Source of the DNA: Rhodospirillales bacterium
GTDB taxonomy: Bacteria > Pseudomonadota > Alphaproteobacteria > Rhodospirillales > JAPHRK01
Direction of reading: 5' to 3'
Assembly (NCBI GenBank): GCA_026196105.1
Contig: JAPHRK010000003.1
Span: forward strand, 1 to 64,000
Length of the DNA stretch: 64,000 bases
Of this stretch, positions 17,955 through 26,312 are shown in pieces; position 1 is the stretch's first letter, and each line of letters starts with the position of its first letter. A program made the position numbers and the translations under genes. The notes beneath the pieces are model-generated. The model saw only the letters and a program-made list of their open reading frames with translations, was not told the origin of the DNA and searched no databases.

Positions 17955-18823
17955 CGTTTTAGAACTACGGTTTGCCATTCGCCAACGGGGAATGTCGTCA
18001 CAAGCCTGAGGCCAAAATGACGATGGACAGAGATAATCCGATTGGTATCTTCCTGCAGAAAACCTGAGAGGATAACATAGCCTCCACGCCCAAGATGTTT
18101 GGACAAACTTTGGGCCATGGAACAAAGAGGCCTTAGGAGAATATTAGCGACGATCAAATCATAAGGAGCCGATTTTACCACGGCCTTAGTATTGTAACCA
18201 TTACCCTGGTAGGCAGATACCAGACGGGCAAGACTATTTATCGTCGCATTGTCTTTGGCTACGCGCACTGACTCTTTATCAATATCGCAAGCCGTAACTG
18301 GTTTTTGCCATGTTTTTGCCATCGCCATCGCCAAGATGCCAGAACCACACCCCATATCGAGGGTATTAGTGAAGTTCTTTTGCGCTAAGAAACTTATGGC
18401 CTGGAGACAGCCGTTTGTGGTCTCGTGTTCACCAGAGCCAAAGGCAGTGGCGGCATTGACCTTTAAACCAATTTTTGAACCTGGAATTGACCCTTCAAAG
18501 TGTGAGCCATAAATAAAGTACCTACCTGCTTCCACAGGTTTAAAACTTTGGAAGCTGTTGGCAATCCAATCCTGCCCTTTAATCTCTTCAAGAGTGAGAG
18601 TTGGAGCCGTGAGGTTTTGTCCAGTAGCGATTAACCCGAGCCCTGCTTCTAATGAGGCCAGGTTTGGCTCTTCTTCAAAAACGGCGGAGAGTTGCCAATC
18701 TTCACAATCGTTCTCGCCGAAGGAAGATACTGCGACAGCCAAATTGGAAAGAGCTTCCTCATAGATGGGAAGGTTGGATTTCTCAACGGAGAGGCTAACC
18801 CTCCAAGTGGTTGGGGTTATCAA
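17951..18823 (-). CDS. prmA: Ribosomal protein L11 methyltransferase
   Basis: 290 aa if started at TTG 18823, which lies one base past the uvrD stop and has GAGGA eight bases upstream; the longest frame would overlap uvrD by 77 bases. SAM-binding motif I is LDMGCGSGILAMA, and the later ANILLRPL matches the N-I-L-x-x-P-L catalytic motif of PrmA. It trimethylates ribosomal protein L11. The tight spacing indicates coupling to uvrD. Confidence 0.9.
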   Translation of the reverse strand: MITPTTWRVSLSVEKSNLPIYEEALSNLAVAVSSFGENDCEDWQLSAVFEEEPNLASLEAGLGLIATGQNLTAPTLTLEEIKGQDWIANSFQSFKPVEAGRYFIYGSHFEGSIPGSKIGLKVNAATAFGSGEHETTNGCLQAISFLAQKNFTNTLDMGCGSGILAMAMAKTWQKPVTACDIDKESVRVAKDNATINSLARLVSAYQGNGYNTKAVVKSAPYDLIVANILLRPLCSMAQSLSKHLGRGGYVILSGFLQEDTNRIISVHRHFGLRLVTTFPVGEWQTVVLKR

Positions 18824-18824
18824 C

Positions 18825-21083
18825 TCAGGCTTCCTCGACAAAATTTTCCATGACTTTCTTAACGCCAGCTTTCTCAAAGGCAATTTGTAACTTGCCTCCA
18901 TCTGAGTTCAGCACCCGTCCATAACCAAATTTCTGGTGGAAAACTCGTTGTCCTGCAGAATATTTCTCATCCGATGTGGAAAAGGAAGGTTCTGCATTAA
19001 CTGTCACCGTTTTTTCCTTACGTCCATAACTCCCATAGGAAAATGATGGCCCGGTTTCGCGTAAGCTTGCGGATTGGCCGCCCCCTTGGTTATTGCCATA
19101 CAAACCCGGTTTGTTGCGTTTAAGGACATGTTCTTCAGAGAGTTCATCGACAAAGCGCGAAGGCAAATTGCTGCGCCATTCGTTATAAACACGGCGGTTG
19201 GCGGCATGAAGGATATATGATTTTTTGCGTGCGCGGGTTATCCCCACATAAGCCAATCGCCGCTCCTCTTCCAAGCCATCGCGACCCTTTTCATCTAAAG
19301 AGAGTTGGTGAGGAAATAGCTTCTCTTCCCAACCTGGGAGAAAGACCACATCGAATTCTAAGCCCTTGGCTCCATGCAGGGTCATCATGGTGACTTTTTC
19401 ACCCTCGCTGGCTCGCTCGTTTTCCATCACCAAGCTAACGTGCTCCAGGAAATCTTCTAAGGAGTCGAACTCTGTCAGGGCTGTGATTAGTTCTTTGAGG
19501 TTTTCAATTTTTCCTGGAGCTTCTGGGGTCCTATCCATGCGCCACATTTCTAAGTAACCAGACTCATCCAAAACGGTTTCCAGCACATCAGCATGGTTTT
19601 CAACTTCAGCCATAGCGCGCCAACGGGTGAAATCTTCCAATAATGCACCAAGAGGTTTCTTCGCTCGGGGCTTAAGTTCATCCGTTTCAAGTAGAACCTC
19701 AATTGCTTCAATCAAGGGCTTGTCTGCGGAACGAGCAAATTGATGGATGATTTGCATGGTCGCTTGACCAATACCGCGTTTGGGTAGGTTAACAATACGC
19801 TCAAAGGCGAGACTGTCGCCCGGTTGGAAAATAACGCGAAGATAGGCTACTGCATCACGGATTTCTTTGCGCTCATAGAAACGAAGTCCACCAATAATTC
19901 GGTAAGGCACCCCAAGAGTCATTAGGCGTTCTTCAAATTCACGGGTTTGGAAACCAGTTCTAACCAAGATTGCCACCTCGCCAAGAGAGTATTCCTTGGT
20001 TTGTAGAACTTCGATTTCTTCACCGACAAGGCGAGCTTCTTCTTGCCCATCCCAGGCGGCTTGAACCACAACTTTGTCGCCGCCAGGGTCTTTGGTCCAG
20101 AGGGTTTTACCTAAACGGCCTTCGTTATGGGCAATCAGCCCAGAAGCTGCCCCTAAGATATGACCCGTTGAACGGTAATTCCGTTCAAGGCGAATCACAG
20201 TGGCACCGGGGAAATCTTCTTCAAAGCGCAGGATGTTTCCTACCTCAGCTCCACGCCAGGAGTAAATGGATTGGTCATCATCTCCAACGCAGCAAATATT
20301 GCGATGCTTTTGGGCTAGCAACCTGAGCCAGAGATATTGGGCAACGTTGGTGTCTTGGTATTCATCGACTAGAATGTAACGAAAGCGCTCTTGATAAACT
20401 TTCAAGATTTCTGGATGCCCAGTGAACAACGTTAGGCAATGCAGGATAAGGTCACCAAAATCCAAAGTGTTTTGGGACGCCATTCGGGTTTGGTACTCTT
20501 TATAGAGCTTTATCGCCAAGCCATCGGCAAAATCCTCACCGTCTTGCCCGACGACTTTGTCAGGGACCAAACCTCGATCTTTCCAACGTTGGATAATGTT
20601 GAGCAAAGCTCTTGGGGGCCAAGCTTTGGTATCTATATCACGTTCACGGAGGATTTGTTTGAGCAGGCGAATTTGGTCGTCTGTATCCAAAATGGTAAAG
20701 CGAGTATCAATGCCAATGGCATTGCCATGGGATCTTAATATCCGAACACATAAAGCGTGAAACGTCCCTAACCACCAGCCATCCACATTACGGTCAACCA
20801 TTTGGGCGACCCGCTCTTGCATTTCCTTGGCTGCCTTATTGGTAAAGGTTACCGCCAGGATTTCACCAGGATAGGCGTGGCCTTGAATAAGGATATGAGA
20901 CAGACGCGTGGTGAGCACCCGAGTCTTACCTGTTCCGGCACCCGCCAAAACAAGGACAGGGCCCTCTATCGCTTCAACCGCTTGGCGCTGGTCATTATTT
21001 AGAGAATCTAAATAGACCGTAGGCGGTGGGGCCGATGGAGTGGCTTCTTCGGGTTCATCTGAGAGTTCAAAGGGGTCATTCAT
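18825..21083 (-). CDS. uvrD: UvrD/PcrA/Rep family 3'-5' DNA helicase
   Basis: 752 aa, normal for the family. Q-motif LNNDQRQAV (about 28-36), Walker A GAGTGKT (48-54), Walker B VDEYQDTN, motif III DDDQSIYSWRGAE, and the C-terminal TMMTLHGAKGLEFDVVFLPG and YVGITRARKKSY motifs are all present. The C-terminal 40 residues form the Tudor-like domain (GQRVFHQKFGYGRV). It acts in nucleotide-excision and mismatch repair and in removing proteins from DNA. UvrD and PcrA are not separable from this sequence. Confidence 0.93.
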   Translation of the reverse strand: MNDPFELSDEPEEATPSAPPPTVYLDSLNNDQRQAVEAIEGPVLVLAGAGTGKTRVLTTRLSHILIQGHAYPGEILAVTFTNKAAKEMQERVAQMVDRNVDGWWLGTFHALCVRILRSHGNAIGIDTRFTILDTDDQIRLLKQILRERDIDTKAWPPRALLNIIQRWKDRGLVPDKVVGQDGEDFADGLAIKLYKEYQTRMASQNTLDFGDLILHCLTLFTGHPEILKVYQERFRYILVDEYQDTNVAQYLWLRLLAQKHRNICCVGDDDQSIYSWRGAEVGNILRFEEDFPGATVIRLERNYRSTGHILGAASGLIAHNEGRLGKTLWTKDPGGDKVVVQAAWDGQEEARLVGEEIEVLQTKEYSLGEVAILVRTGFQTREFEERLMTLGVPYRIIGGLRFYERKEIRDAVAYLRVIFQPGDSLAFERIVNLPKRGIGQATMQIIHQFARSADKPLIEAIEVLLETDELKPRAKKPLGALLEDFTRWRAMAEVENHADVLETVLDESGYLEMWRMDRTPEAPGKIENLKELITALTEFDSLEDFLEHVSLVMENERASEGEKVTMMTLHGAKGLEFDVVFLPGWEEKLFPHQLSLDEKGRDGLEEERRLAYVGITRARKKSYILHAANRRVYNEWRSNLPSRFVDELSEEHVLKRNKPGLYGNNQGGGQSASLRETGPSFSYGSYGRKEKTVTVNAEPSFSTSDEKYSAGQRVFHQKFGYGRVLNSDGGKLQIAFEKAGVKKVMENFVEEA

Positions 21084-21124
21084 GAGTGATTTTTAGCCCC
21101 TCTTTATAGAAAAGAAAACCGACT

Positions 21125-22906
21125 TTAGTCTCTTTCCTCATTATGGGCTTCGACAAGGGCTTCACTAAAGGCCGCCATTAAGTTGTTACGCCTCACTCGG
21201 CCGAGGAGAAGTTTGTTCTCTGGGCTGCGGATTACCGCCATATCATCGAGCTGGTTGTTTTGCATAATATTTAGTGTCGATTGCAAATTGTCACTAGATT
21301 TAACTGTTGGGGCGAGGTAATTCGCCACATCACTAGCCAAAATAAGTTCGTCCATATCATGATCAAAAGCGACGTTCGCAAGATCGGCAAGGGTAATGGA
21401 TCCAATGTAATGGTCGTCATCGTCAACAACAAATAAGGTCCCGGTGACGGAGCGTTGCAGGGCACGACGAATACTGGGCAGGGGGGTGGAGATAGGGACT
21501 GTTTCTCCTTGTGGGGACATTACTTCGCGTACAGCAATCCCTTTTAAGACACTTTCCCGATATCCTGTTTTTAAATCCACTCCGCGCTGGCGGAGTTGCC
21601 AGGAGAAGAAGGATCCATTCCCTGTTTGCCTGAAGACAACTGAGGCAATAACCGCGCCTGTCATTACAGCAATTGTCAGGCTGTAGTTACTGGTCATTTC
21701 AAAGATAATAAAAATGGTTGAGATCGGGGCACCAAGGGTAGCTGCTGCGACACTCCCCATGCCAACAATGGCATAGGCCCCTGAGTCTGAAACAAGCGTA
21801 GGAAAAACTTCAGCCGATAAAATACCAAAGCTTCCACCAAGGAGTGCGCCGATGACGAGAGCAGGGGCGAAGACACCGCCCGCAAACCCAAAACCGATGC
21901 ACAATGAGGTCATCGCGAGTTTTAGAACCCACAAGGCTAGGAGAAAACCTAGAGCATAGCTAGCGTGGAGGGCTTCATCGGTCGCTTCGTATCCGGAGCC
22001 AAGGATTTGAGGATACTTGATGGCGACAATACCAAGAATCATGCCAGCAATAGCCGGGCGTATCCATTGAGGGCCTGGTATGGCTTGAGCGGTTTTTGTT
22101 GCGAATTGAGTTCCCTTAAGAAACATGATTGCTGTGAGGCCGCTCAGAATACCTAACATAATAAACCCAGGAAATTCCCATAGGGAAACCAATTCTAAAG
22201 ATGGGATTTGGAAGGCAGGGAAATCGCCAAAGAAGTAGCGCGATACTACAGTACTGGTGACGCTGGCAATCACGACAGGGGCAAAGGCGCTCAGTGCGTA
22301 ATGCCCAACCACGACCTCATGAGCAAATAGTGCTCCGGCAATAGGGGCATTAAAGGAAGAGGCCACGGCTGCAGCAACCCCGCACCCTAAAATGGCTTTG
22401 GTCAAAGGACCTGTGAAACGAAAACGCTCTGAAAGCCAGGAGCCAAAGGAAGCGCCAAGGTGAACGGCTGGACCTTCCCGCCCAACAGAGGCTCCAGTGC
22501 CGATAGAGAGAATACTGGCAAAGGCGGCACCAAGCCCGGCTCTAACGGAGATTTTTCCGCCGACAAATTCACAAACTTCAATTGTGTCAGCAACCCCTTG
22601 TGGACGACGCCCCGGCATGACGAAATAAATAAACAGGCCAACAAGGAGTCCACCACAAGTCGGGATCAGAACAATTTGCCACCAAGGAAGGCTTGCCACA
22701 TGTTCAGAAAATGATTCTGAGCCATCACCGTAAGAAATTTTTTGGATCAGTTGAATGGAGAGCCTTAAGCCAACGCAAAGAACCCCCACACCTGCCCCAA
22801 CCACCAAAGCAATGACCGCCAAAATAATTTGGTCATTCTTGATAATACGTCGGGTTCTTAGCATGAACCGACTAACGGTCCACTTGCGACGATTAGGTTT
22901 CGCCAT
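21125..22906 (-). CDS. CLC family chloride channel/transporter with C-terminal CBS pair
   Basis: 593 aa: CLC membrane domain (about 25-440) and two CBS domains (about 460-580). The gating glutamate is kept in GREGP (E144) and the selectivity motif GGVFAPAL is present. Aligned from FNAP, the position of the internal proton glutamate (E203 of ClC-ec1) is Val198, the residue found in CLC channels. The serine motif GSGIP is replaced by a GRRPQG sequence. This suggests a passive or weakly coupled anion pathway, though transport mode needs measurement. The CBS pair suggests control by adenine nucleotides. Short gap to uvrD downstream. Confidence 0.88.
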   Translation of the reverse strand: MAKPNRRKWTVSRFMLRTRRIIKNDQIILAVIALVVGAGVGVLCVGLRLSIQLIQKISYGDGSESFSEHVASLPWWQIVLIPTCGGLLVGLFIYFVMPGRRPQGVADTIEVCEFVGGKISVRAGLGAAFASILSIGTGASVGREGPAVHLGASFGSWLSERFRFTGPLTKAILGCGVAAAVASSFNAPIAGALFAHEVVVGHYALSAFAPVVIASVTSTVVSRYFFGDFPAFQIPSLELVSLWEFPGFIMLGILSGLTAIMFLKGTQFATKTAQAIPGPQWIRPAIAGMILGIVAIKYPQILGSGYEATDEALHASYALGFLLALWVLKLAMTSLCIGFGFAGGVFAPALVIGALLGGSFGILSAEVFPTLVSDSGAYAIVGMGSVAAATLGAPISTIFIIFEMTSNYSLTIAVMTGAVIASVVFRQTGNGSFFSWQLRQRGVDLKTGYRESVLKGIAVREVMSPQGETVPISTPLPSIRRALQRSVTGTLFVVDDDDHYIGSITLADLANVAFDHDMDELILASDVANYLAPTVKSSDNLQSTLNIMQNNQLDDMAVIRSPENKLLLGRVRRNNLMAAFSEALVEAHNEERD

Positions 22907-22997
22907 TGTTGTTTTCCCAAACCCCTTGGATAGGTAGTAAAAAGGCTTAAGGAAAATTAATAGACTGGAATCCTTAAAGAATCAAAAAAGGCTTGTT

Positions 22998-24041
22998 CTA
23001 ATTCGTACTTTTTGGAAGGGCTTCTTCTGTTTTAACGCAATTGCGCCCAGATTCTTTCGCCAGATACTGAGCTTCGTCACAACGGGCAATAAATCCTGTC
23101 AAAGGTTCACCATAAGCGAATTGTCCAACACCTGCTGATAAAGTGATTTTTCCGAGAGATTTGCCAGATTTTCGATCAACTAATCCGCTGGAAGCAATTT
23201 TTTCACGGATTTTCTCTGCAATTGCATGTCCGTCTTTCAATTCACGGCCGGGAAGGATAACAGCGAACTCTTCACCTCCGTACCTTGCAGATAAATCGTC
23301 ACCTTTCGCAATAGTGCGTAGGGTTTTAGCAACCAGTTTAAGAACTTGGTCTCCAACCTGATGACCGTAGGTGTCATTGAAATTTTTGAAATAGTCGATA
23401 TCAAGCATAATCATGGACAAAGGTTTACCTTCTTCCATAGCTTCTGTTGCCAAATGTCTAAGACTAATGTCAAAATGTTTACGGTTTGAAATGCCTGTTA
23501 ATCCATCAACGACAGCATCACGCTGGAGCTCTTCAACATAGGCCTTAAGGTCAGAAATTTCAGTGCTTGAAAGTTCTAAATTAGCAGCGGCTTCAGCATT
23601 CTTTTTGCTCATAACCGTTGTTGATTCAAGGACTTTATCGACAATAGGTTTAGCTTCTGTTGCATCTTCAACAGCATTTAAACCAGTTGAAGCTGAATTA
23701 AGGTCATCGCTGTATTTTTGCATGCCTTTATCAACATCGGAAAGGTATTTCATGACCTGTTCCAATTCTTCTCCAACGCGCTGACCTGCATGACTAACGG
23801 CGACAGCTTCATCTTCAAAGGTGAAAAATTTGCGGTAGAGTTCGCGACATCTCTTTTCGGCGACCTCTTGACCATTATCGATCAATATATCCAGTGTTCG
23901 CTTGAGGTCAGGATAATCACCGGAGTAATAATGGTACCAAACCGTATAATTTTCCGGTGTTGCCGGAATAAGGCGATCTTCTAGGGCAAGCATAGCCTGT
24001 TGAGCTATTTTTTCTGTTTCTGTTAGGCGTTTTGAGAACAC
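22998..24041 (-). CDS. Cytoplasmic GGDEF diguanylate cyclase with helical N-terminus
   Basis: 347 aa from GTG 24041 (AGGAA eight bases upstream). The first 170 residues are helical and Glu/Lys-rich, with an early PATPENYTVWYHYY motif common in a group of alphaproteobacterial GGDEF proteins, and a coiled coil before the catalytic domain. The GGDEF domain has DGLTGISNR, DIDYFKNFND and RYGGEEF, so it should be active. The inhibitory RxxD site is degraded to KGDD, so product inhibition is doubtful. No membrane segment. Confidence 0.88.
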   Translation of the reverse strand: MFSKRLTETEKIAQQAMLALEDRLIPATPENYTVWYHYYSGDYPDLKRTLDILIDNGQEVAEKRCRELYRKFFTFEDEAVAVSHAGQRVGEELEQVMKYLSDVDKGMQKYSDDLNSASTGLNAVEDATEAKPIVDKVLESTTVMSKKNAEAAANLELSSTEISDLKAYVEELQRDAVVDGLTGISNRKHFDISLRHLATEAMEEGKPLSMIMLDIDYFKNFNDTYGHQVGDQVLKLVAKTLRTIAKGDDLSARYGGEEFAVILPGRELKDGHAIAEKIREKIASSGLVDRKSGKSLGKITLSAGVGQFAYGEPLTGFIARCDEAQYLAKESGRNCVKTEEALPKSTN

Positions 24042-24121
24042 TCTAATAATTCCTAAAGCGATAAATTCTATTTATCTTAACTTATAGTTTAAGCGGATAC
24101 GAGTCTAAGCGAGCTTTGTTA

Positions 24122-24607
24122 TTACCCCTTTTTGATAGCAAGGACCCTGCCGACCTGCAAAGGCTTAGTCAGCTTGGCGTGTGATTTTTTCAAATTATCA
24201 ATTTTATTTGCTATCTCAGGTGGAAAAGAAGAGGTTTTCCGTTCGTTTAAATCGACATGGATAGACATAAGCTCCGTTGTTGCGGCTAAGTATCCTTTTT
24301 CCGCATGATACATTTGATGAAAGAAATGAAGACGTTTGTCGTCACTATCAAGTATCTGAGTTGTAAAGCGCAAAGGTTCACCTTCTGAGACCTCGTAATC
24401 ATACGTAATGTGTGATTCGACAACAAATAATGAACTATTGGTCTCTAAACGATATTTTTCGCCAATACCTAAGTGATCAAATAAAGCGTCTGTAGCATGG
24501 TCAAAGGCTAAAACGTAATAGGCAACATTCATGTGGCCGTTATAGTCAATCCATTCTGGTTGAACAGTTTCAGTGTGAATCTCTAAAAGTTGCCCGTTTG
24601 ACACCAT
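24122..24607 (-). CDS. Hotdog-fold acyl-CoA thioesterase (4HBT family)
   Basis: 161 aa from the ATG at 24607, which has AAGGGA upstream; a TTG seven codons earlier is less likely. The WIDYNGHMN motif near residue 25 holds the catalytic Asp and the substrate-binding segment of 4-hydroxybenzoyl-CoA-type thioesterases. The overall pattern resembles thioesterases of carnitine/betaine gene clusters, but no such cluster is here and the substrate is unknown. Confidence 0.82.
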   Translation of the reverse strand: MVSNGQLLEIHTETVQPEWIDYNGHMNVAYYVLAFDHATDALFDHLGIGEKYRLETNSSLFVVESHITYDYEVSEGEPLRFTTQILDSDDKRLHFFHQMYHAEKGYLAATTELMSIHVDLNERKTSSFPPEIANKIDNLKKSHAKLTKPLQVGRVLAIKKG

Positions 24608-24745
24608 AATTTCCCTTCTTAGGTCCAATTTTTCTACATTTTATCGTCAGAATATGACCAGTCGTTGTTTTATAGCAACACATTGGTTTGTTTATCTCCA
24701 AGATGGAGGCCATTTATTGTCGAGATTGGTGAAGACTGCTAGCTT

Positions 24746-26269
24746 GTGAGCCAGAGGGGAATTATAAAATGGGGCGAGGCGTTGGATAAAGGTCAGCAAA
24801 AACTCATTCTGGCGGGGGTTGCCATTCTTGGCGTCATCGTTTTGTTGATGAATTTAGGATCTTCTCCGGAATCTGTTGAGCCCACTCCTGCAGTGCCAAA
24901 GTTCACAGGGTCCATTCCTGTGGATGCAGATAAAGTTCGCCAAAGCTTAGGTATTATATCCAGCCAAAAATCTTCCCATAGTTTGATTTCTGAAGGGGTA
25001 TGGCCCTCTAGCTCAGGATATTTAGCCTTAAGTTTTAGTGTTGGCGGGGCAGATAAACTTGTGTCTGTTTTTGCATCTCTTTATGACCAGGATATCACCT
25101 CAATAACTTTTACTGCTGACGTTCCAGGGCGGAGTAATTCGGAACCAATTTTAGCTTATACAGGGACTGTCGCTGAGGGTTTTTCAAGCAAAACATCTTT
25201 TGATGGGCTGTTAACAGGGTTTACACCAATCCAAGGGGATGGCCCTGTTTCAGTTGATTTGGATTTAACTTACGGTTTAAAAGGCGGTGAGGAGCAAACA
25301 ATCCCCAAAGTTATAACTTTGACGGCATCGCCTGAAGCCTCAAAAGTCGTCAATGTCATTAAATCAAAAGACGGAACTGAATTAGGGCATTTCCAGTTTG
25401 AACTGGTTTCTCGCCCCCCCCGTATGGTTGGTAAGCTTTCGGGGAGTTCTTTAGATTACGATGCGATTTTGGCTACCGAATTAGATATGGGGGAAACACT
25501 TGGGGAAGCTTTGAGAGAAAAAAGTACAGCCCTTAAGATGTTTTGGACAGCTACTCCTGAAGAATTTGATAAGGCCTGTTCAGTTCTTCGTCAGGCTCTC
25601 ACCTTGGACGTAGGTTTAACAGCAGCAGATACAACTATTACATTGTTAGCTTTAACCTCACGTCATGCTTTGTTTGGAGCAGGTATTTCATATGAATCTG
25701 GTTGTCTTGATGGGGAAACAGCAAGAGCTTTAGAGACTCTAGACGTTGATTTCCCAAATGGAGACCGTCGGATGACTTCCCAAGGAAGCAACTTAACCCA
25801 ACTTCTGGGAAAAGTGGGACGATTGATGCGGGATTCAAATCCTGATAATGCCCGTGACCGTCTTGAGGCCTTGTTTGCTGACTCTGTTCTAATCAAAGAT
25901 CCCCATGGATTGGTGGGGAGTTTAGGCAACGATGAAGTTTTTGAAGGGCCAGGTCAAAGTGTTCTTCCAACGGCAACACCTGAAGTTGGAGCCGAATATC
26001 TCCTGAGCTTACCCGTATCTCGCTTCGCTTGCTTTAGTTCTGGAACAGGGATGAATGGTGCCCATCGTGCGGGGCTTATCGCTTTTGCAGGTGATCCCAC
26101 GATTTGGGTCTTAGACCTCGCTTTCGGTGAGGATAGCCGTATCATGGGTGTATCTGTTGCTCAGGCTACAAAGCGTGAAATTTGCCGCGCAATAGCTACG
26201 CGGACAACGCCTGAAACTCAGTGTTACTTCAGTGCTAATGGACCCATTGCTCCGGCGCAATGTCGATAG
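24746..26269 (+). CDS. Unrecognised membrane-anchored protein
   Basis: 507 aa starting at GTG 24746 with only a weak ribosome site. One membrane helix near residues 22-40 (ILAGVAILGVIVLLM) follows a short polar start, so the rest is probably periplasmic. The exported part has a beta-rich, Ser/Thr/Gly-rich composition up to about 220, then a mixed region with Cys residues spread through the second half (for example EFDKACSV, SGCLDGE, RFACFSS, CYFSANGPIAP). I do not recognise a family. It is a single gene ending at a terminator, divergent from the thioesterase. Confidence 0.6.
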   Translation: MSQRGIIKWGEALDKGQQKLILAGVAILGVIVLLMNLGSSPESVEPTPAVPKFTGSIPVDADKVRQSLGIISSQKSSHSLISEGVWPSSSGYLALSFSVGGADKLVSVFASLYDQDITSITFTADVPGRSNSEPILAYTGTVAEGFSSKTSFDGLLTGFTPIQGDGPVSVDLDLTYGLKGGEEQTIPKVITLTASPEASKVVNVIKSKDGTELGHFQFELVSRPPRMVGKLSGSSLDYDAILATELDMGETLGEALREKSTALKMFWTATPEEFDKACSVLRQALTLDVGLTAADTTITLLALTSRHALFGAGISYESGCLDGETARALETLDVDFPNGDRRMTSQGSNLTQLLGKVGRLMRDSNPDNARDRLEALFADSVLIKDPHGLVGSLGNDEVFEGPGQSVLPTATPEVGAEYLLSLPVSRFACFSSGTGMNGAHRAGLIAFAGDPTIWVLDLAFGEDSRIMGVSVAQATKREICRAIATRTTPETQCYFSANGPIAPAQCR

Positions 26270-26284
26270 ATAATCAAAGCAATT

Positions 26285-26305
26285 CCCTCCCCTAGAAGGG
26301 GAGGG
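26285..26305. terminator. Bidirectional terminator between the unknown gene and metH
   Basis: CCCTCCCC and GGGGAGGG pair perfectly around TAGAA. T-rich sequence follows on the plus strand (GTTTATTTTA). The two genes are convergent. Confidence 0.75.
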
Positions 26306-26312
26306 GTTTATT

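Noticed and set aside
24746-26269. Polysaccharide or adhesin annotation for the unknown membrane-anchored protein
   Set aside because: Composition alone is not evidence; no diagnostic motif seen.
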